Source: Selaginella tamariscina
Lineage: Eukaryota > Streptophyta > Lycopodiopsida > Selaginellales > Selaginellaceae
DNA length: 64,000 bases
Direction: 5' to 3'
Assembly (NCBI GenBank): GCA_003024785.1
Contig: PUQB01000488.1
Location: 124,001-188,000 of the forward strand
The notes under the pieces are model-generated. The model did no database searches and had not been told where the DNA came from. It was given only the letters and a program-made list of their open reading frames with translations. The stretch's first letter is position 1; every line of letters starts with the position of its first letter. Made by a program: the position numbers and the translations under genes. Below are positions 46,914 to 58,074 of this stretch, piece by piece.

Positions 46914-47243
46914 ACTAAGCAGTGTTTTACTAACTTGTTTAAGTTATAGGTGAGAGTAAGCAGGAAATGGAGTATATTCCCCTCGAAGAAGATGCTGATG
47001 TGGATTTAGAGTGGTGTATGGGTTCCACGCATTTCTTCTTCACACCTTTTGCATGAACGTGCGACATTTAAGGTAGCAGGAATCGATCGCAGAACTATAT
47101 ATAAATACACAATACACATGTATATGCATGTGCATAGTTTCTGTCTGAAGTTTTGAGGCTGTTGATAGCAATTGTATATAGTATGGTATATCGTTTTACG
47201 TCCCCGTTTTGGATATGCAATCTATGTCTTGCTTTAACCACGG

Positions 47244-47247
<4 letters not shown>

Positions 47248-47293
<46 letters not shown>

Positions 47294-47310
47294 ATATATA
47301 TATATATATA
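47248..47310 (+). repeat. (TC)n(TA)n microsatellite
   Basis: About 19 TC units pass into about 9 TA units, upstream of the CYSTM gene. Confidence 0.95.
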
Positions 47311-47703
47311 CACACTTCTGACCACTTAGAAGATTGTTTACAAGATAGATACATGTAGACAGAGATCTTCTCTGTGTCTGTGCATGTATGCAATATGTAC
47401 GATGTACTTTTTACATGGTAAGTGAGATATATTGTCTCATTTTACATGTGGGTTTATGGGATTCCTGGGTATATTCCTGGATTTCTGGGAACTTTCTGTT
47501 TTACACATGGGAATGGGACAGTGGAACACGTGTGTACACGTTGTGGAACATAGTTTTGCCACAGGGACTAACCTATTGAGTCATACGCGGGACATTTTGA
47601 GTATAAATTCTGGTTCTTATTTGGATCGGTGTATCTATTTTGGATCTGAAAGTATAGTTGAGGAACACTCTTTTGAATTGGGGGTTATATTTACTGAAGA
47701 AAG

Positions 47704-48055
47704 ATGGGTCACCACCATCAACACCACCACGGCCATCAGGGTCACCATTCATCTTATGCATATCCACAGCAAGGTAAGCGTGTGTGCGTGCCTGGGTTCT
47801 CTCTCTCACACTCTCTCTCCTTCTCTCTCCTCTCTCTCCTTCTCTCTCACTCTCTCCCTCTCTCTCTCTCTCTCATCTCTCTCCTCTCTCTCACTCCTCT
47901 CTCTCTCTCTATACAATATGTTCTCATATGTTTATGCATCAGGTTATTATGGATCACACCAACAGCAATATGGGCCAAGGCGAGGTGGAGGAGGTTTTCT
48001 TAGAGGTCTGTTAGCTGCCTTGTGTTGCTGTTGCCTTGTAGATGAATGCTTTTAG
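47704..48055 (+). CDS. Small His-rich CYSTM (cysteine-rich membrane module) protein
   Basis: Two exons (47,704-47,773 and 47,943-48,055) joined in frame at CAAG|GTTATT give a 60-residue protein. The N-terminus MGHHHQHHHGHQGHH is extremely His-rich. A Tyr/Gln/Gly linker (YAYPQQGYYGSHQQQYG) follows, then RRGGGGFLRGLLAALCCCC and LVDECF. The last part is the classic CYSTM tail: a short membrane helix with a CCCC block and a final acidic-Cys pair. Family members are stress-linked, tail-anchored plasma-membrane proteins. The His cluster suggests metal binding, by inference. The 169-bp intron is mostly TC repeats. Confidence 0.88.
47800..47912 (+). repeat. (TC)n tract in the CYSTM intron
   Basis: An almost pure polypyrimidine tract of over 100 bases between donor and acceptor; it gives meaningless Ser-Leu repeats when translated. 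Confidence 0.9.
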
Positions 48056-48408
48056 AAAGAAAAAAAAAGATAATGTAAATATAAAATCATAAAAAACTCA
48101 GTATTTTATTGCATAATTCTTGACATATTCTATTATTATGGATTTTATCTATTGAAAAAGTTTATATGGTAGTTACAAAATTTGATAAGTTTCCAGGCTT
48201 ATAACCACGTTATCCTTTGGAATATTCAGTTTCTTATACTGTTTATACATATGTACGCATGTATTGGACGCAAATGGATTTAAAATTATACAGATATACA
48301 TATGTATAATAGCATGCTCGACGAGTATTACATATGCATAATGGTATTTATATGTTGAGAAGTCACGAGATGCGCGCGCACGTATTAGTTTTACCTATAT
48401 TACATTAC

Positions 48409-48449
<41 letters not shown>

Positions 48450-49990
48450 AAAACTGCAGCACCAGCACCATCTCCAAATAACATACATGTCTTTCTGTCA
48501 TCCCTACTGGGACAGAGAATCAGCTGCAATAACCAGGTAGTTTTATAATCACCAACTACAATTAAACACTTGTAATTATATATTAACTTACATACACCTA
48601 CGTGTGTGCGTGCGTGCGTGTGTGTGTGAGTGAGTGTTAAATATAATGTATTATTAAAGTTCATTTGTCGCATTTCTAAGCCCACTGCATGCTGTTGTTA
48701 TATCAGAATCAGACCGTAGAGATTCTAGATTTTGAAATATTGTAAACAATTAATGAATTCTAATATATGTGGTGATAATTAAAAGTTTGATTTAAATAAA
48801 AAATACTTACAAGAGGAGCATTACCAAGGAGAAGATGTACAAAGAACAACCATATCAACATCTTATGTGCCATGTCTAGTGCTTTATATATATATACGCT
48901 AAGTTTTTCATTATGCTTTAGACATTTTATTATATTTATATATTAATACCTGTGAGAATATGCCGAGACTTTGCTCTTAGATATCCACTCATCTAATATG
49001 TTTAAGGACCATCATTGTAAAGGACCTGTTTACGATAGCTTAGCCCCTTGCAACAATTTAATAAAGTAAATAGTTATAATAAAATATTATTCTTTTTATT
49101 ATTTATTTAATTTTTTATTTATAACAGACCTTTGACGAATCGCACTGCATCTGACCGTCCCTCGATTATCAACTGTAGTACCACTAAGAAACCTGTTACT
49201 GTAGCCATTAGACTTTTAGTATGTAATATGTCTACTTTTGCATCCGCTTTTCAATGCATGCATGTTAGCTATAATTATGCTCTTTGAGTACACATTGTAA
49301 TGATGTTCTAACTGTTTTTGATACTGCTTGTTTGTTTAGTACTAAGGGTAATTAAGGCTACTTAAGAGTCAATGCGAAGGGGTGTAGTAAACAAAGTATT
49401 AATTAAGGTCAGAAGAATTGTAGAGAAGCAAGGTGGGCAGAACTACCAACAAAGCACTTTATGAGCATGGACCAGTAAAATAGTGCATGCCACCAGTATC
49501 ATGTATATATATATATAAGTGTGTGTGTGTGTGTGTGTGCGCGTGTGTGTATCTATTATAAAAAAGCGAAAGAGATACGATTCATCTGTCCAGATATTCA
49601 TGCCTAGCAACCTGGAAAGTGGAAAAAATCATTATAGTTTTCTGGTTTAATATAAGCAATATATATTAGATAGAGCACAATATATATAACATATATATAT
49701 GTAGCGGATTTACCAAGACAAGGCTTCGGTATCTGTGAAGATTAATCCTTACGCGATGTCTCAAGTTGGACCACACTCGTGAAATCCATGCTGAAAACAA
49801 AACCTGTAGTGAACATAACAACTTGTGAGTAGTTTTCTACAGACAGGTAAGTGGTGCGTGCGTGCTCGCGTGTGTGTATAAGTCCTCTTCCTAGTATAAG
49901 TCTTGACAGGCACGTAGAGTAAGGGGAAGCCACGCACGGGCTGTTTTGGGGCAAGTGGAGTAAGGGCTGTCCTAGAAAAGCAGTTTAACT
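48056..49990. other. Intergenic DNA with microsatellites
   Basis: Contains (AC)n at 48,412-48,447, (GT)n near 48,605-48,635, (TA)n near 49,505-49,516 and (GT)n at 49,518-49,552. No gene is supported. Short minus-strand frames near 49,750-49,950 have no family resemblance. Confidence 0.6.
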
Positions 49991-50003
49991 AGTGATTTTA
50001 ACT

Positions 50004-50662
50004 ATGTCCAGTAGTACCTCTCACACCTCTTCTACCTCCAAAAGCCATAGCGAAGCCGAGAGGAGAAGACGTGAACGAATCAATAACCATCTTTCCACCT
50101 TGAAAGCTCTACTTCCAAAACTACTAAGGTGTGTGTGTTGTGTGTTGTGTATGTGTGTGTGTGCGTGTGTAATAACATACCTGCAGACGGACAAGGCTTC
50201 ATTGCTTGCTGAAGTGATCGGTCGAATAAAAGAAATGAAAGAGAAAGTCGCTGAGATATCCGAGCTCGGCCCAGTGCCAAGTGAAGTAAATGAGCTGGTT
50301 GTGGACATAGATTCGTCGTGTCACGAAGGAAAGCTTCTTATTAAGGCCTCTATATGCTGTGATGACAGACCTGGACTTATAACTGACCTCGTAAGGTAAG
50401 CATTAACATATTATACACATATAACGCACACATAGGAGAGAATTGTTACCTGTGAAGGACGTTGAAGAGCTTGCACTTGAAGACTGTGAAGGCTGAGATG
50501 GCTACCATGGAAGGGAGAACAAAGAATGTGTTTGTGATGACTATACAGGAGGATGAAGAACTGCTTGAGCCGACTCTGGCGTGTGTCGAGCAGGCTCTCA
50601 GGTCCATCATGGAGGAGACGGACGATACTGCACCAGATCATAAACGGCCGCGAATTGGTTAA
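50004..50662 (+). CDS. bHLH transcription factor with ACT-like domain (TMO5/bHLH30 type)
   Basis: Exons 50,004-50,128, 50,187-50,395 and 50,458-50,662. The bHLH region is SHSEAERRRRERINNHLSTL followed by KASLLAEVIGRIKEMKEKV; it has the basic His-Glu-Arg residues that read E-boxes. The C-terminal half (KLLIKASICCDDRPGLITDL, VKAEMATMEGRTKNVFVM) is the ACT-like fold of this clade. The ATG at 50,004 is used because it is the first in frame before the Ser-rich leader. Exon 1 is one base out of phase with exon 2. One extra A in the run at 50,117-50,120 would give LLPKTTK-TDKASLLAE, which matches the family consensus exactly. It acts in the nucleus; TMO5-type proteins usually pair with LHW-type bHLHs. 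It is convergent with PYRR, 143 bp away. Confidence 0.88.
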
Positions 50663-50699
50663 GTAGTAAAACTTAATCACTGTTAAGTTCATACTTGCC

Positions 50700-50780
50700 G
50701 TGTGTGTGTAGATAGATAGATACATACATACACACACAGATATAGATAGATAGATAGATAAACACACACACACACACACT
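50700..50780. repeat. GATA/CA microsatellite between convergent genes
   Basis: GATAGATAGATA-type and CACACACA-type tracts fill most of the 143-bp gap between the bHLH stop (50,662) and the PYRR stop (50,806). Confidence 0.8.
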
Positions 50781-50805
50781 CTTTTAAGAAAAAGAAAATC
50801 ATTAT

Positions 50806-53800
50806 TCATTTAGTATAACTTAGTTTATGTACTGTCTGATTTTCGGTCAAGATTGCTGCACGTAGCTTCATAAGTAAACGGCCGAGATGGTTTGCTCCTG
50901 TCCCGTCTTTACCAGATCCCCAGAAATAATCGTGCGGTGAAGATTCAATCAGACCGATCCCGCGGTGGAGAGTAACAAATTTCTCAAATGAGCGTAAGCA
51001 GAAAACTTTGCGAGCAGTGCTTCCTCCATCACATCCAGCTTACATAAATTCCAATCCGGCCTCACCTAAAATATATGTATTGTTAAATATGTATACGTAT
51101 CATACGTATGCGTGTAAAACATACATGTGTATACATACGCACAAACATATATACAAACACATTACATGTATATGCATATATACTGTTGATCATTAGCATG
51201 TACCACATCGGGACGCTCACGAGCTAGGCGTCTACCAATACGAGCAGCCTCTTCTGGACTTTCTGTATTCTTCATCTGTTCAATCGCCCTTAATGCCATT
51301 GGAGCTTCAACTCCGCTAAACTTCTGTGCCTGCATCATTAAGTCTATAATGAGGATGGAGTATTCAGTTTAGTATATAGTTAAATGTAAAATCACCATTA
51401 ACTGTAAGAATATATTACTATTACATAATATCTGATTCAAGAGTCTGTGAAAACACAAATACACCTGATAATAGTGCTCCACTGTTTTCCAAGTAATCAT
51501 GTTGCCCTGTGCATCAGGGAGAGTTATGGAGAATGGTGTGAAGTTTGCGAAAGCACCATATGGATCCCACGACTTATAAAAGTATATCACAGGAGGACCT
51601 GTTGAGTGACATATTACAGATAATGTCGGCATTTATATTACATATATATATTGGATGTTATATATGAGGCAAATGTCATGGAAATTATTTTGATTATTTA
51701 CCAGTCAAGTGGTGGAAGTTGGCTAAGGACGGATCGTCATCCAGATAAACTGATGCAGATGATTTCATACGTGGAATTGGCTTTATATATCCAGACATGA
51801 GCATATCTGGACCAATCTGTAAAAATAATTATTACACACGCACGCACACACACACGCAACGCACGCACGCACCTGTTCCCATGTTACGTCCAATAAATCA
51901 AGAGCTTGAGTCATCTGTATCATTCCCATTTCACCAACAGGAGTTGGAGCAGTAACACCTCCAATAATCTTGGGGCACACAAAACCCATCACCTGCAAAA
52001 CATTTACGGTTTAGTTTGTAGACAACTGAATATTTTCTATTACCTTATGGATGACACCAGATGTCAAAGCAGGAGCCGATAGAGTACCTCCACATTCCCA
52101 TAAAACAGACAGAAATCCACGTCCATAGCAGTAGTCCATGACAGCTTTAGGTGTTAAAAAATCAAACTCCACAACCTAGAGACATCAAAGATAACATTTC
52201 ACTACATATAAATAGCATTTCATATAATATACTTGAGAGAGAGAGAGAGCTTCTGTACGATATATGCTACACAATAAAACTGTTACATATATGAAGTACG
52301 GAACTTCACACATATAGAAATGCATACACATACCTCTACACCCTTGGAAATAAGTGATTTCTGAAAGTCTTTGCGTGCTCCACGTTGTGTCATGACGATC
52401 GTGGGTGCATCTGAGACGTCCCAGAGATTAAGTTCCGAAGGTAGGTTTAAAGTTCTAGACATTACAACGCGCACAGGCAAATGACCATTTTCTTGCCTTG
52501 TTGTTAACCTTGGATCTATAAAACATGTATTATATTAAGTATATAATATATAATGTAAATCAATACATTAGCTATGGAAAACTACTTCTACGTGATACAC
52601 ATACATATTCACACATTCAATTTAAAAACTTACTATCTCGGCGAACAGTGTTTCCTCCAACAATAATTGCATCACTTCGGCCCCTTGTTGCAAACACGCG
52701 CTCCCGAGAGAATTTGCTACTGACCCATGCTGCATGTCCACTACTTGCAGCAATCTTGCCTAAAAAATACATAATAATTCGGATTATGTTAACATAAGCA
52801 AAAAACTAATTAATATAAACATAATTTTCTATAAGATCAAAAGCAAAGTGTTAATTACACAAGGTCTGTAACTCAAAAATGTATTGTATTGGACTAATAT
52901 ATAGTACGTCATGCACTTGAGAGTCATTTTATACGTGTGTGTATGTGTGCGCGCTTGAGTGCCTCTGTGTGTGTGTGCGAGAAAGAGAGAGAAGAGAGAG
53001 GGGGAGGGGAGAGAGAGTATGAAGTTTACCATCCATTGTCATTGCATACTTGAGAACAGAGAATGGCACCTTATGTGCAGCTCTATAAAGAAGAGGTGCA
53101 TTTACTACTTGACAAGCTCTAAAAGCTTCCTAATTCAAAAAATAATTGAAACTAAAATCAAACAGAAAGACAAATTAATGCATAAGTAGAAAAGCACATA
53201 CCTTAAAAGTGTCATCAGAGTGCTTTTCGAGTAAATCAACTTTTAGCCCTTCAGTACGTAGAGCATGGATTGCCTTTCCAGAGAGATGTTGTAAAGGGTG
53301 TTGTAATCCCACAACCACTCTAGATACACCACTCTGAACAAAACATCAACGTTTCATACATATACACGTGCATACACGTATAATACTTGAATTTTGTTGC
53401 TGATTGATTAAAATATGATATATCTGTATATATAGTATCTAAATCTTTATATGATTATCAAACTGGTGAATTACACGTGAACGTATGTATGTGGAGGTTA
53501 TGCTTGTATACCTTGTTTACAAAGCCATAATTTTGCTGTTCAACCACACGCACCCACAAACAAACAAAATGTGTGCGTGTGTGTGTGTGTATGGCAATAT
53601 TTTGCTTTTGCTTCTTGTGTTGTTTTATATAAAGATATATACACCATATACATAGACGTGCATACGTATATATCCTACATAGACTAAGCATAGCCGTGTG
53701 CCTTATAGCCATCGTTTTGTTGACAGGCAGGCAGGCACGCTCTTGTGTGTGTCGAATGTTGTATGTGTATTGTATAGATTTCTATATACTATCGAGTATA

Positions 53801-54237
53801 ATAGCGTATAATACTATATCATCTCACTATACAGTGTTTCCCAGTAGTCTATGTATCTTTATATCCTGTATGTTAAAGCGTATACGTATAGTATATTATC
53901 ACATAGACATAGAGACTGATGTTATATATTACATTACCTGTTGCAGAGCTTTGATCGCAGTGTGATCGCCATGACAATCACCGGGTTCAAGATTGAGATA
54001 AGCAGTAGCACCTCTGGAAAGCTCACCAGCCTTCTCCACAGCCTGAAGCTCCGCACACCGTGTACCCTGACCATACAAGAACGCCTCGCTCACCACTTTG
54101 TCCCCGCGAGCGATCACGCAGGCGGAATTCGGATGCGGCGCTGTGTAGCCAGAGGACTTCTCGGCCAGTTCCGCTGCACGGATCATGTGCAGTGAGTCGA
54201 ATCCTGCATTCGGCTGCGCCAGCGCCATCGCCAACAT
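50806..54237 (-). CDS. PYRR: PYRR: pyrimidine reductase of riboflavin synthesis fused to a COG3236 (YbiA/NADAR) domain
   Basis: About eleven exons. Domain 1, the former deaminase: SGYTAPHPNSACVIARGD, TRCAELQAVEKAGELSRG, LNLEPGDCHGDHTAIKAL. The zinc ligands of active deaminases (HAE and PCxxxxxxxxC) are replaced by CAE and EPGDCHGDH, so it is catalytically dead, as known for plant PYRR. Domain 2, reductase: VPFSVLKYAMTMDGKIAASS, DAIIVGGNTVRRD, LWECGGTLSAPAL, MGFVCPKIIGG. Domain 3, COG3236: YFYKSWDPYGAFANFTPF, WKTVEHYYQAQKF and, in the last exon, SSPHDYFWGSGKDGTGANHL. Domain 3 removes damaged, reactive riboflavin intermediates (family knowledge). The last exon needs one base at about 50,950 (TCGGTCTG). 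The N-terminus MLAMALAQPNAGFDSL does not look like a plastid transit peptide, so an upstream exon may be missed. Confidence 0.92.
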
Positions 54238-54239
54238 CT

Positions 54240-55455
54240 CTAAACCTTTGTAGAACCCTAATCCCCTGTTCCTATAAACCTGATTAGCTTGCTAAACCCT
54301 TGTAAAGGTTTTATAAAAAATTAAATTAAATTAAAGTGGTTATGCGCATTGCCTTGGTTGAAAGGTTCATGTTTCCTATATAATGTTTACTTTAAAAACA
54401 GATTATTATTAATATATTCTTATCTCTTACCATTATTATTTCTTGAACATAGTTTAGATATTTTTATATAACATAATTTATAACATTATGTTATATTTTT
54501 ATATAACATAATTTAACAACAATGTTTAACATTGTTAAATTTTAAATAATTATATTATAAAATAAGCCATTTAAATATTATTAAATTTTTCATATTTACA
54601 TGGAATTTGTATTTAAACCTTTATACATTTTAAAATTAAACTAAAATATGTATTTTTAAATTAAGAAAATTTATGATTAATTTATATTTTATTATATTTA
54701 AATTTAAAATGCAATCAATTAAACATATATGTTGCAAAACAATATAATTATTAAAAAGAATATGGCATTTCTCAATATATAATATTATGACATTTTAAAT
54801 ATTATAAAAATCTAAATTAAAATAAATTGCCATTTAAATATTATAAAAAATTAAATTAAGCTAAATTGCCATTTAAATATTATAAAAAATTAAATGAAAT
54901 TAAATTAATAATATATATTGTTGATTATTGAATTCCCATTCGTGAAGTAAAAACCTTTAAAATTTCAGCAATCTTTCACATCTCTCATACACAAACAAAC
55001 GAGTTAGTTGGGCATTTAAATCGAACTTTTAAAGGTATAATTTCAAAATATGTAAATCTTATTCAGAATGATTTGGATTGATATTTGTAATATTTAGAAT
55101 TTACATACAACACTGGCATTAAAAGTTTCATTTGCATATCTCCATTTAAAATATTGTATGGGTGAGACCCTCAAATGCTCTAGAAGTCGATTTGGTTTCT
55201 TACAAACCTAAGTATTCTTAAGCTTGATATTGAGTAATTTACTTAGATCAAGCTCTTTCTTTACTACATGCTACCTCAGTAGAACATTTGGGTCAGGCAC
55301 AAGTTCAACAACAACAGGATTATAATTCTTGTCATCGGCCACATCCTTAGTTTATTATTGGTGACCTTGTTCCTGTGCATTCAGCAAGGGATAACTATTT
55401 AGTTCTGTAATAGCATTTACGAAACGGTAATCCACTGTGAATCGCTTAGATTCAT
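54240..55455. other. AT-rich intergenic DNA with a 39-bp tandem repeat
   Basis: Extremely AT-rich. Three diverged copies of GCCATTTAAATATTATAAAA-type units (about 39 bp each) lie at 54,790-54,905. No gene. Confidence 0.65.
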
Positions 55456-55460
55456 TAGGT

Positions 55461-56165
55461 TTATTTACCAAATGACGCTATGATGCACATGGATTGAAAA
55501 AACAGTGAGTCAATTTCTTCTCCAGTAACTTTAACACACATTTTTATATAATGGCTTTCTTTTGGAGATCGTCTTTGAACAACAGCTTTAAAAGGTAAAA
55601 CATCCTCTGTTTGAATGTGGTGTTGTGTGAAAATTTTAATAATAGGGGTGATATCTATAGAGAAAATATTGAATATTTCTTTAATAATTATTGTACATGA
55701 AACTCTTGTTAAGAAAGTTGGTTCAGTTGCCACTTGTACATCTTTAGAGTTCCTTGACACCGAGGACACCAATGTTGAAACATTTGGCTCATGCATGATG
55801 GCACTTGACAAAATTGCTCTACACTGCTTGAGAGGGAGTTTATCCAAAAGAAAAGGTGAATGACCTAGATTATCAACTAATTGGCAACTTGCCTTACATA
55901 CATCCAACCAAGTACACACAAGGATAATATCAAAAATCTGGTGTGAGAATGCATAGAGTTGCAACTCGTCTACATAAGTCCCAAATTGCAAAGGTACTTG
56001 AGCAAGTGTAAACGAAACAACTCGAGTACATCCATTGTCATATAACACATGTAAAGCTTCCTTGCTTGGCACCGTTGTCAAAGCATAATGCGTAACCACA
56101 TTAGTAAAAATCGAAGAAATACTAGAACCTGTATCAATAAAAATAATTACTACATGGGTACTATG
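55461..56165 (-). pseudogene. Ty3/gypsy retrotransposon remnant: aspartic protease region
   Basis: Minus-strand reading of about 230 codons. The N-terminal part gives IFIDTGSSISSIF, the D-T-G active-site loop of a retroviral-type protease. This is followed by a hydrophobic strand pattern and FDIILVCTWLDVCKA, the counterpart of the FDVILGMDWL signature that follows protease in gypsy elements. No gag knuckle upstream and no reverse transcriptase downstream were found, so this is an isolated fragment. Confidence 0.65.
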
Positions 56166-56974
56166 TATGAAACCTTTAGGTGTAAATGAAGATAACCCTT
56201 TTAAAGGAGTTTATGAAGCTTGAGGTGAAAAAGAAAAAAAAGATGAAGGACTAGCAGATGAAGAAAAGGTGTTAGGTGCTTCCGTATCCAATACGAATTC
56301 TCCTTACGAAAACTGCAACATTACCTCTCGAGTTTCGATCTCCAATGCCATTCTAAATCCTACATGTTAATAAAATCTTGAGTTCCCTTTTTTTTTTATG
56401 TTGTTATTGTATATTGTCTCATGGTCCTTACATTGGTGGAGTTGCTAAATAATATATCCAAATGGAACTATCAGTCTAGCCTAATATAAATACTATCATG
56501 ATGTTGATTTTTGAACATTTGTGATATGTGTTGAGTTGTTGATATCTTGTGGTATATTATTAATTGTCGATACCTTGTGATATGTTGTTAATTATCGATG
56601 CCATTGTGGTATGTTTTGTTGTTAATTTTTGGTACCTTTATGATATATTATGTTATTAATTTTTGATATATGTTATGTTATTGATTTTTGAGTTGCTTTT
56701 ATTATATTGATTTTGAATATATTTAATGAAAATAAAGAAGAAAAAGTTTTTTTTCACATCAAAAGAAGTAGAATACGAAGAATGATAAAGATTTCATCAT
56801 CGGATAATATAAGTTTGTTTAAATAATATTCATTATAAAGAGGAGAGTTACAAGTGCATGGATTAAACTTGTTTACAAAGCGAAAGAGAGATGGTTATTA
56901 TGGATTTAAGACTTTAAAGCGACTTACGTTGTTATTTGAAGTTAACGAATTTTTATAGAGTTCTTTATGTTATG
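56166..56974. other. AT-rich spacer with degenerate tandem repeat
   Basis: About five diverged copies of a unit near TTGATACCTTGTGATATGTT lie at 56,515-56,695. No gene. Confidence 0.55.
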
Positions 56975-56980
56975 TAGAAA

Positions 56981-57928
56981 TTTTTTTTTTTTCTTTCACA
57001 CGGAAGGAAATGAACAAATTTATTTTTATTTTTTTACCCTTAAACTTACTTAAATTGAAAAGCAAAACAAGGCTTCCAAAGGATCATTGTGCCATCCAAA
57101 CTGTATGTGGTGATCAAGTTTCGGTGTGGGTGATGAGTGATCCCAATTACATCCTTCTCATGGGCCTTCACAAGATGCTCCAAATGTCTAGTTTGGTTGC
57201 TAAAGCAGTAAATATTCATGTCTTCTCCAACGCAATATATCCAGTCCCCTTTCGGTGAAACGCATGTAGCTACAAAATCACTACCCTCTTTATTTCCAGA
57301 CAGGAAACTCTTCACAACCCAAGTCATAATATATAAAGTTGAAGATTTGTTGCAGACAACAATATGGTTGGGATTCTTCGACAGCCACATCAGCACCCGG
57401 TTGTGTTGGAGGCGACTTAAAAGTTTGTAAATAGTCAGTTGTCCTTATATCCCACACCTTGATGGTGCCATCACTAAAGCAGTAATGATTCATTAGCGAA
57501 GATTGCATCGTTAACATAAGATTTATGACCACGAAACTCCTTTAGCTGTTTGCCTGACTTTATTCTTGCAATTTCATCAAAAGAACTAAGTATCTGGCTA
57601 TTATCCCTAGAAACATAACACTCGTAACACCCATACTGTGTGCCTTGTCAAAATGCTTCAAGCTTTTGTCCCGTCCTTAGTCTCCATACCTTAATTTTTC
57701 CATCTTGTGCACCAGAAGCGAGCATCTCAGAATCGCAGCTTACAGCAATTGATAACACTGCCTCTTCATGCATCATAAACGCATCCTCTGCTTGATATTG
57801 TAGATCTTTCTTCAGCTTCCCTGTCATGTAATCCCAAACCTCTATGATGAGGATACCAGGAATTGACCATCTGGTGAGAAACGAGCGCACTCGCAAGGGT
57901 CTCAGCGAAAAGGAGGCTCCGGCTCAGA
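56981..57928 (-). pseudogene. SMU1 (WD40 splicing factor) processed pseudogene, 5' truncated
   Basis: The sequence follows the C-terminal WD40 propeller of SMU1: SEPEPPF at the right edge, [92 protein letters not shown] and [17 protein letters not shown], ending LWKP. Intact SMU1 works in spliceosome activation. This copy has several stops and frameshifts and appears continuous without introns. A 12-A tract (56,981-56,992 on the gene strand) lies about 55 bases after the stop. These features indicate a retrocopy. It begins exactly at the end of transposon copy 2, which has cut off or displaced its 5' half. Confidence 0.82.
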
Positions 57929-58038
57929 AGGCTTCATATTATTCTAGTATATTCACGGATATTCCAGGTATATTCTAGCATATTCTAGAATATGCTCAAG
58001 AATATTCTAGAATATATAAGTTTTTTTAATATGCCGAC
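57929..58038 (+). repeat. Left terminal/subterminal repeat of transposon copy 2
   Basis: ATATTC-rich array containing TTCTAGAA at 57,983-57,990 and GAATATTCTAGAA at 58,000-58,012, then GCCGAC at 58,033-58,038. The pattern matches 2,081-2,223 in copy 1. Confidence 0.75.
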
Positions 58039-58074
58039 TGGCTTAATAAAGCATTATCCTAAACCCTAAACCAT

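Noticed and set aside
47784..48014. Ser/Leu-repeat proteins across 47.8-48.0 kb
   Set aside because: They are readings of the (TC)n tract inside the CYSTM intron.
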